64,000 nucleotides of DNA from Archegozetes longisetosus (Eukaryota > Arthropoda > Arachnida > Sarcoptiformes > Trhypochthoniidae). The DNA is taken from positions 4,886,001 to 4,950,000 of the forward strand of contig JAEMBT020000008.1 in the NCBI GenBank assembly GCA_018873245.2, given 5' to 3'. Both the position numbers and the translations under genes were made by a program. Positions 52,201 through 61,200 of the stretch are shown piece by piece (the stretch's first letter is position 1; each line of letters opens with the position of its first letter). The notes under the pieces are model-generated. The model saw only the letters and a list, made by a program, of their open reading frames with translations. It searched no databases and was not told where the DNA came from.

Positions 52201-55200
52201 GTGATCACAACATAGCACTTCTGGTTTCTATCGAGGATTGTTAAGATTTTGAATGTAAACACTAAATTTTTTTTTTTGACAGGATTTGACTCCTGCCAAA
52301 AACACCTTCTTGCAAGGCATGAAAGTTATGAGAATTATAAACATTTAACCCTTATATAGTTTTTACTTTAAATATCAAAAATAACTTCAAAGTCACTACA
52401 AAATGAAAACTATTTTCATTTAATCTGTTCTTTATATTATAACTTAAATAAATAAATTATTTAATAGAGAGTTGCACCGCCATTTTTTCAACATTTTGAT
52501 GACTGCAGCCAACCTCTAACCCAATTTGTCTTGATCCATAGTTTGGATTATTTTGGCCTAACCTCCAGATAATAAGTGTTCTTTGCCTTATACTTAGTCA
52601 TTTTAACAAAATAAACATACAGTATGTTTTGTTTGTTTATTAATTGAAGGTATAATTTTTATAACTTGTATACTTTGCAAGAAAGTGTTTTTAACAGGAG
52701 TCAGATCCTGTCAAAAAAAATAAAATTTAGTGTTTACATCGATAGTAAACATAGATTCGTTCATTTAGAATATTTTGACATGTTACTTTTTAAAATGCAA
52801 AACATGTTAATTTATGCATTAAATTTGATAATAAAAAAACTTAATCTCACCTTTTTTTACTGGCATGAAAGCTGTCATCTTTTGGAACATACTTTATTTG
52901 AAAGGTTTAGAAAAAACATTATAATATACTCTCAGTGCTTGAAAAAATTGCTTCAATTCAACAATTATTGACAAACGAATCCAAATGATTCATAGAGCTG
53001 AATATAGTTTAAATTAATCAATATTTGAGGGAACATAAGAGTTAGAGCAATAAATATGACAGTAAAACCGATTGGTTAAAGTTTTCTATAGAATCAATGG
53101 CCAGAAAGTTTGATCAGCGCACAATTATAGCCATTTGATTGTATACTTTAATGGATATGAAGCAAAAATAGTGTAAATCAAAAGCGTAGCAACTCTAAGA
53201 TATTTCTTTTGACAGAATGACACAGTATTTCCTATGAATCAAGGATTTATAACTTAGAGTACCACTGATACAAATTTTGACAAATTGTCTGCTTACAACT
53301 AAGTCTGTAGCATTTCATGAAGAAGACTACTATTAGAAGACTGCTATTAACCCAATTTTGTTGAAGTGATGCGGAATAATTTGTATAGTAGGAAAAGAAA
53401 ATATATATACTTTGAAAAATAATTATTCACATCAAATTTAAGGTAATCGCTACTATGTGGTTTAGTATTCTTCATCTATCACTTTTTATTACTACCTCTC
53501 CACACATATTATATTTTCATCTTTTATAAAGCTTTTTAATACCTAAATTCTTCATTCATTTGCTATAACTCTACTTTTTGATTAGTTATACTTTACTCAG
53601 TGGCGTCAACTTGGACGGAGGGCCGCAATACTCAACAAATTTCAGTGTTAGTGTTCTATCCAAAAGCAAATTATTATACAACATAAGCGAAAATAGATTG
53701 TTTTTCAATTATACCAAGCAATTATGAGTTTTGAATTAAATTTCTATCAAAATATGATTCTATTTCTGCAAATAACCCACTCTCAAGAACTAACTTAACC
53801 TAACCTAACCTAAGTAGATCTGTGCCCTCTCCGCCCCTACTGGTGACGCTACTGGCCTATACTAAATGAAGCACAAGTTCTTTAGATGGGAAAATAAAAT
53901 CGATCTTAAAGCTTATCATTATACTAAAAGCCTGAGTTGACTTAATATTCTGACTATAGAATCCATAGAAAATATTAATTATTTGAAAAAAATTTAATTA
54001 TCTTCCTAAGAAACAAAAGTAGGTTTTAGTTTCAACTCTAACAAGTTTCAAGCCTCGATCAATAATTAATTTAAGTTTATTTATTTAGTTAGTTCATTTT
54101 GTTTTATTCTATTGCTCAAAGCATATAACTAACATAAATGAATAAATGTATCATTAGTTTATACAACAGCTTTATTTATAATATGCCTTACAGTGACTTG
54201 TGAATAAGTCCAACATTCACTAACAATATGCTTGACTGGTATTTTGAATTTTGAATTATTTGCTAACTTATAATTAAAATCTGAGATTTGTTCAATGATG
54301 AAGATAGATTATCTGGACTAGTGCACGCCATATTCATTTTGACTAGATGTATCATTTTCTCACTAGAATCTGTTGTTTAGTAACCTTAAATTTGAATTAT
54401 AATACTCTACTCTATTTTGTATCAATTTTACAATAAATTAGTAATATTTAGTATTGAAATATAGGAAATTTTTACGAGAGGACTTCTTGAAGAAAGCAGA
54501 TAAAACGTAAATTGAAGAAATTACTATTTCGACTAAACTAACAGTGAAGATTGAAATTAATGACAAAAGCAAAAAACCTAATCGAAGCAAGCATTTGGGA
54601 AAGATATAAAAAATTAAGTGATATGCTTAATTAACATGATCCAAAGAAAAAAAGTGAATTCACTCTTCGATCAAGTGCTAGTAATTTAGTTGGATGATTA
54701 GCAGAATAATCGAGTCATGAGTTGAAGCAGTTGATTAGTAATGAAGCTAAAACTCTAGTTATAGTCTAAACTTCTCTAGAATGAATAAGATAGAAATTAA
54801 GATAAGATTGAATATACTCTCATGTTTTACTTTCATTTATACATTAACAGATGTTTATCATTGAAGTTTCATTAAGTAAAACATTTGTTAACATGAACAA
54901 CTACTACATGTAATGTTGACTATATCTCTTATAGAATTTCAATTATTTTCTCTACCCATTTATACTTGACAAATTGACTATACAATCGATTTATTTAGTA
55001 TACAATAAGACTTCATATGGTATAATACAGACATATATAAATCACTTCTAATTGAGAAACATTTTACATCTATTAATATAGTGTAAAAATATGTTGCCCA
55101 AAAATTCAGCTCTTTTTTGGTCAAATCAATAATTGTGGAACTCAAGCGCATAGTTTGGTAATTACTGGAGACTTACCTGAATGTCATATATCAGTGTAGT

Positions 55201-58200
55201 ATTAGGCAATATAGTCCTATCTCTATTTATTCGATACACAGCGTATTTGAAAGCTAACTCTGTTTGACTATCTTTCTGGTCTTCTGTGAATATAGCACCT
55301 AAAAGATTAAATATAACACTTTTTGGTTAATATTTCCTACTTTATTATATTTTATATCTCGGTTCTAGTGTTGGAAACTCTCAATTCTAGGTGATTAACA
55401 TATATCGTCGGATCAGTGCTATAAAGTACTATCTATAATGTTGTTTCAGTTAGAGATGCACCTTATAGCACTCATCTGAGGATATCTCTTGACAAACTAA
55501 CTTTTACTTAAAGTTAGCCTAGGAAATAAAATGACTAACAACTAGGAACTTTTGTCTTATCTTCTAAATAAATGATTCAATAAATGATAATTAATTCAAA
55601 GATAAAGCATAAATATTTTATAAGAACTTTTCTAACAAATTAAAACTGACTTAAAGACATAGAGAAAGAAATAATTATTTATGACTAGTGAGGCCTTAAG
55701 GATGAATTGTGATTAAAGTCTTGTTGCTATATTATGAAGAGTTTAAGTGAATTAATGGAAGATTCATTAATTGTACCTTGTACACTTTTCATTACCTGTA
55801 TCTTGTACACTTTCCATTACTTGTACCTTGTACACTTCTTGTTAAAATCAATTAGAGTCATCTTTTCATTTATGTAAAAGCCTTGTAAATCATGATCTAT
55901 CAAAAGAATAGCTAAATTTTCTTCACAAATTTTTATCATTTAAATTGTTTTTGTTTCCACTACCACAGAACCGGAACTGAAACTAGGAATTAAAGTATTT
56001 TCCACATGACTCAGATATGCGAGATATAACTTTTGCAAATTAGAATAGTGTCGGAAGCTTTAGCTTTTTGTTACAGTCGTAGCCGGTAGAAAATTAGGGA
56101 GCTATAGCCCCAGAGATTTCTAAAAATACTAAAGTATAGGTCTTTACTGAAAGAAAGTGGCACAAAACACTTTGCGACTGCATTTTTTGACGCATCAATC
56201 GATTACTTTTGTCAAACATTGATCAAAGGCTTGATGAAAAAATTAACAGATGTGTTCAACTCAGTCTTTGTTTACCTTTACAAATCAGAATACTCAATTT
56301 CAGACCTCTAACCTAACCAAACCGAAATCCTGATTACGGCACTGGTTTTTTGTATAAGTCAGTTGACTATTGATTGTTCTATTCTCACAAGTAATACACT
56401 CCCAGCAGAGCAAAACTTTTTGCCCATCTTTTAGATAGCAAAACACAAAAAAGCACTACAATAATGACAACTTATCAATTTATATAATCTAGAGAAGTAT
56501 TATTTTGGTATGTATTAGGATTTTTGGTTGCTTGAGAGATGACTGAAGATCTTAATACAATTATCTGTTCAATAGTTGCTCCTCTATTGTTTACATGAGA
56601 CATGATAGGAATAAAAAAACTATCATGTCTGTTAAGCTATCGCATGAAAGTTAACTTCATTTCAGAGAATGTATCTCTTCTATAAAGCAAGCCCTAAACT
56701 CTTAACGCCTTAAATTCTTTATAAAGTATCGCTTTTAGCTATTCAACTATTTCTCAACTGAATGGTACAGAAAACTCAATCATTACCATTGATCTAAAGC
56801 CTTCCAAAGCGCATCTATCATATCAATTAAGCCTGTTTTCTGGCACCTCATAGTCTCAATCAATTCTGAGGACATGCTCACATCTATTCCATTCGATTAT
56901 CACAAGAGAGAATAATATTAAAGAAATAGGAAATCAAAATAAGCGCTAATCTGACCCAAGAAAGCAATCACAACAATGACATCAATTTACTATATTTCTT
57001 ACAGTTAGCCATTGCTGACATCAACAGATGCCATGTCTTTGAGACTGTGTTAATATATTTTCATTATAAAAGGCGAAGAACTGATTGATGAACTTGTTGT
57101 CTATAGTGTTAATGCGAGTTTTACTATTTGTTTAAGTTTTGTTTAAGTTTTTTATCTCTCAGAAAACACATCTCTTTCACACTTGAAGTGTAACTTAAAC
57201 TACGTTTTTACTACTTATACACACTTTGTCTTTGAAGGATGTCTAACAATAGCGCCTTTATATCCAATAAATTCTTTCTAACTATACATCTAATGGATTG
57301 CTCTAATGATTCATTAAAGAGTTTTCTCAATTTGAATGTAAGCCTGAGATCTACCCCTGAAATGGCTCTTATCTGCAGAACTTTTCAGCAAAACTGCGAA
57401 AAGTGCACATTCTTAACGAAGATCTATATCTATTTTAATACCCAAACTGTAAACTCATACAATCTGAACGATCAGGAGATAATTTGGGCGGATATAAGAA
57501 CTAAGTCCGCCTTTTTCCTGAGCCAAGAAATGAGTAGAAAACTTATAGCTGAGGCATTCGAGTAATAAATGGCTATTTAATTGAATAGATTGTGAGGAGC
57601 ACCTAATCTTTGGATTCCAAAGTAAATTACAAGGATTGATGCCACTATTGTATACCAATATAAAGGAAACTTATCTAAAAAACATCCAAGTTTTCATTCA
57701 ACACAACTTTTCTTGCTCTAAGACATTAAAAACTTATAATGAATAAAATGGATATAAGCTATCGAACGCTACGAAGAGCATAGAATGGATTTGCTGGCAA
57801 TAACCCATTCAGCTGAAACCTCGTTCTCTTGTATTTTCTGCTGCATCGAATTTTTGCGCTGTTTCTGATGTTTGTATGCAGTTCTCAGCCTTTCAGAGTA
57901 CAAGTGTTTATTGTATTCATTTATGAATATAACATATAAAGTTTCTTTTCATCTTTTTTTCATGTGTTTTAGTCATACTGTACTTCAATCCTTTATAACT
58001 TGGTTTTGACAAGAAAAAAATTCAATTCTTTTGTCACATATACTTCAGAAACATGTCTTATTCTTAAATAAAATATCGACATTCAAAATGTTTCAAAACT
58101 TTAATGTCAAAATGTTCACCAGATTTAGGAGAAAAATCCAAACTTTTGTTTACCTAGTCTTACGTTAAAGAATATCCTTATTTAAAATTCAATCCTCTGT

Positions 58201-61200
58201 TTGTTTAATTCACTATTCAAGATTTAAATATTGATATTTGGGCTGAATTCTTTTCACTGTAATCCGAGCATAAGTTTATAAATAAATAATTTTTACACAA
58301 AAAGTCGTTATTGCGTCAAAAAAATTTCCCAAAGAATCAGATGAGCATATATTGTGATTCATATAAGGTTCATAAATAATTAAAATCCAAATCAGGTTCA
58401 TTCAACGCATAAAAGATGAGCCTATTTTTAACCTTTCCTTTCAAAGTAATCGCTTTCAAGATCCCAGATTTCAAAATAGATCACTGATTAGTTTTTTAAA
58501 TAAGCAAAAATTTTAATATCAGATCTCATTTTATTAAAGATTTTTAGCGAATTGATTCCACAAAACAATAAATTAATTCTGAATAAGAGATTCGATCGAT
58601 TGGCAAAATCGATATGTTTTAAAGAAGAGAAACCAAAGCGATTGTTCAGCATAGTATGCAATGAAAATTCTGTTGAAGTATATATTTGTAATGGCTTTCG
58701 ACAAAATGACATTACCTTAGAATACGATATAGTATATGGAAGAGGCCTTAATTTCCGTATAGCATTCGTGCCAATAAGTGTTATTGTTCTCACAGGAATT
58801 CTTCACTGAACGAGCATATCACTAAAATGACCTTTCATTGGGTCTATTGTCAATTTTTATGAGAAAAGTCAACTTGAATTAGGGATCGATTCATTTGATA
58901 GGAATAGCTCTGAGCGAAATGAGAGTTGTCGTCAACTATCAGAAAATGCCACTTCAGCTCAAGCTTAAGAGTTTCTATGCATAGCTCTCAGAAAAATAGG
59001 ACTAATTTATTTGCATCATTAACTCCTGTTCAGTCGATTGCCTTAACTTTAAAACAGCAATCAATTTGCTTTCACATAGAACAAACTTATGAATTTTAAA
59101 GAGCATTAAAATGTAACAGTACAATAAAAGTGTCTGCAAATTCCTATAGATCTGAAATATGTTGTAATGATTTCTTTATAGTTCGATTTATGGTTGGTCT
59201 AAGGTTCGGGTACTAGCGAGTTAAGTCGATATCATAACAATGTTCTTATATTCAAGAGCGCTACTCGCTCTATTATCCTTATCTAGCTTAATTTAACTAA
59301 ATGTACTGCCATTGCCATTATTACGATCAGGTTAGTTTAGGTTAGGTTAGGTTAAGAGAATGGTGCGTCTAATGCGCTACGCAAAGGAGTACATTGTTGT
59401 GATAACCAAAACCGAACCTTTTGGATTCTGTTCAATATTTTTCAGAGAATATTAGATAGGATTTAGGGATTGCTCAAAATTGATTTATCTTAATTTCAAA
59501 TGATTGAAAATTTGCATTAAGTAGATCAAGATTTTATTCTTCTCAGTTATGGATCAATAATTTTGGTTGGAAATATTTTCAATCATTTTTATTAATATAT
59601 TCTATGGAAGTCTTACTGAACATGAGCTCATCATTCAAATTATTCATAATAAAAGCTATTGGAGTGTAAGAAACTTATTGTATCCTCTTTTAGGAGAGAA
59701 CTAAATCTAAACTTGTTTTCAAATTACTATAAATTACTGCAAACAGTTTCTCTCGAGAAACCGATGTTTCATAAGTAATGTTTCATTTCATAAAAGCCGA
59801 ATTAAAGGCATTTTTATTTTTAACTTTTCTACGAATCGACAACACATTTACGGTTCTATCTGACCGAACAAAATGGAAAAATATTTTTCATTACATTTCA
59901 ATCGTTTTTCGCTTAAGTGTAATAAATCGTTATCATATGTCAAGATATACTATAAAATATTATGACAGAAATATTACAGTCGATCTCATATTGTAGTATC
60001 AGTCCTATAAAACCCTATCTTTAATGTTATTTCACTTTCAGACTACACTTTATATTACTCATCCAACGATATACTAAAAACACTTTGAAAAACTTTTTTC
60101 TTCCATCGATAACTTCTATATTTCATATGGAATTATAAAATATTCTTTTCAATATTGTATAAATAATTTAAGTTTTTTTACTTGAAAACCAGATAAATAA
60201 CAGCTTATTTTGCGTTTTCATAACATCCTTTTCAGCAAACGACTGAATTATTGAATGAAATTTTAAAACTGTTTTATAGAATTTACGAAATTTCTTTCGC
60301 AATATTTTTGATTAAATTTTTGTGAAAAAAGTGAAACTGACTGATCGTGAATAATCTGGTCACTTTTCCAACCCATTTATATGAATCATGGGTCTAAAAA
60401 TTATTATATCTGATACGACTGTTGTGAACATTTTGAATATCTCTTCTGTATCAGTTCCGTACCCATGAAGTTGATTTGGTGGCTCTAGAATTGAATTTCT
60501 CACATAAACAATATAAAATTTTAGCTTAAAATAATACATTTCTCCTGCTTATAGATTCTTAAAGTTAATTCGTTAGAAATAAACCTAACCATCAGATGAA
60601 ATTCAAGATGTTTCTTGATAAACACATGGAATTTTCAATATTTTGAAAATGTTAGATGGACCTCTTTGTCTCCAATATAGCTACAACTTTGTATTTGACA
60701 GTCTGTCAAAAAATTTGTTTCTCTATACATCGATTTCATATTCGTGTTGATCTCATACTTCTCATGAAATTATTAGAAAATTTAAAAAACATTTTGAAAA
60801 GTAAACAAGAAGGAGAAGATCGATATGTGACATGCTTATAGAAATAGACATGTGGCTAAAGAGCTAGCAATAGATTTAGGATTTTTCGTTTTTGGTGAAT
60901 TGGGTTTTTATTTAATAGAAGTTTCTGTAGTGGAAAATTGAGAGAAAGTGTCAAGTATTTATATATTTGAAGTTTACCTTAAAAACAAACTTAGCAAACT
61001 GTTTCCACCAAATAAAATCACATCAAATTTAAGCCTTAGGAGTTATTTAAGTCATATTAATATAGTTTTAGAAAGCTTTCTTTCAAGTTTCAACTAACAC
61101 CTTTATTATTTTTTGTCATCTTAATGCTATTTTCATGTAAACTCATTGTCAAAATAAAAGACAATATGAATAGATGTGAATTTTACTGAATAATCAGATA

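Larger units (their letters stand above)
51033..52850. other. GRIK-like: Kainate receptor intron 3, built largely of inverted-repeat elements
   Basis: This 1.8-kb intron contains a long-terminal-repeat palindrome (51174-51597) with a nested element, MITE family A copy 4 (52031-52249) and a further inverted-repeat element (52253-52739). Together they make up more than half of it. Confidence 0.75.

Noticed and set aside
52504-52545. Alternative micro-exon for the receptor (37 bases, open and phase-compatible)
   Set aside because: It lacks the conserved DSF motif and has a poor donor (GTTAGA); the 52851-52891 exon matches the family far better.
58488-58793. Minus-strand open frame of 101 codons
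   Set aside because: No motif; it is complementary to another doubtful frame on the + strand, so neither is proven.
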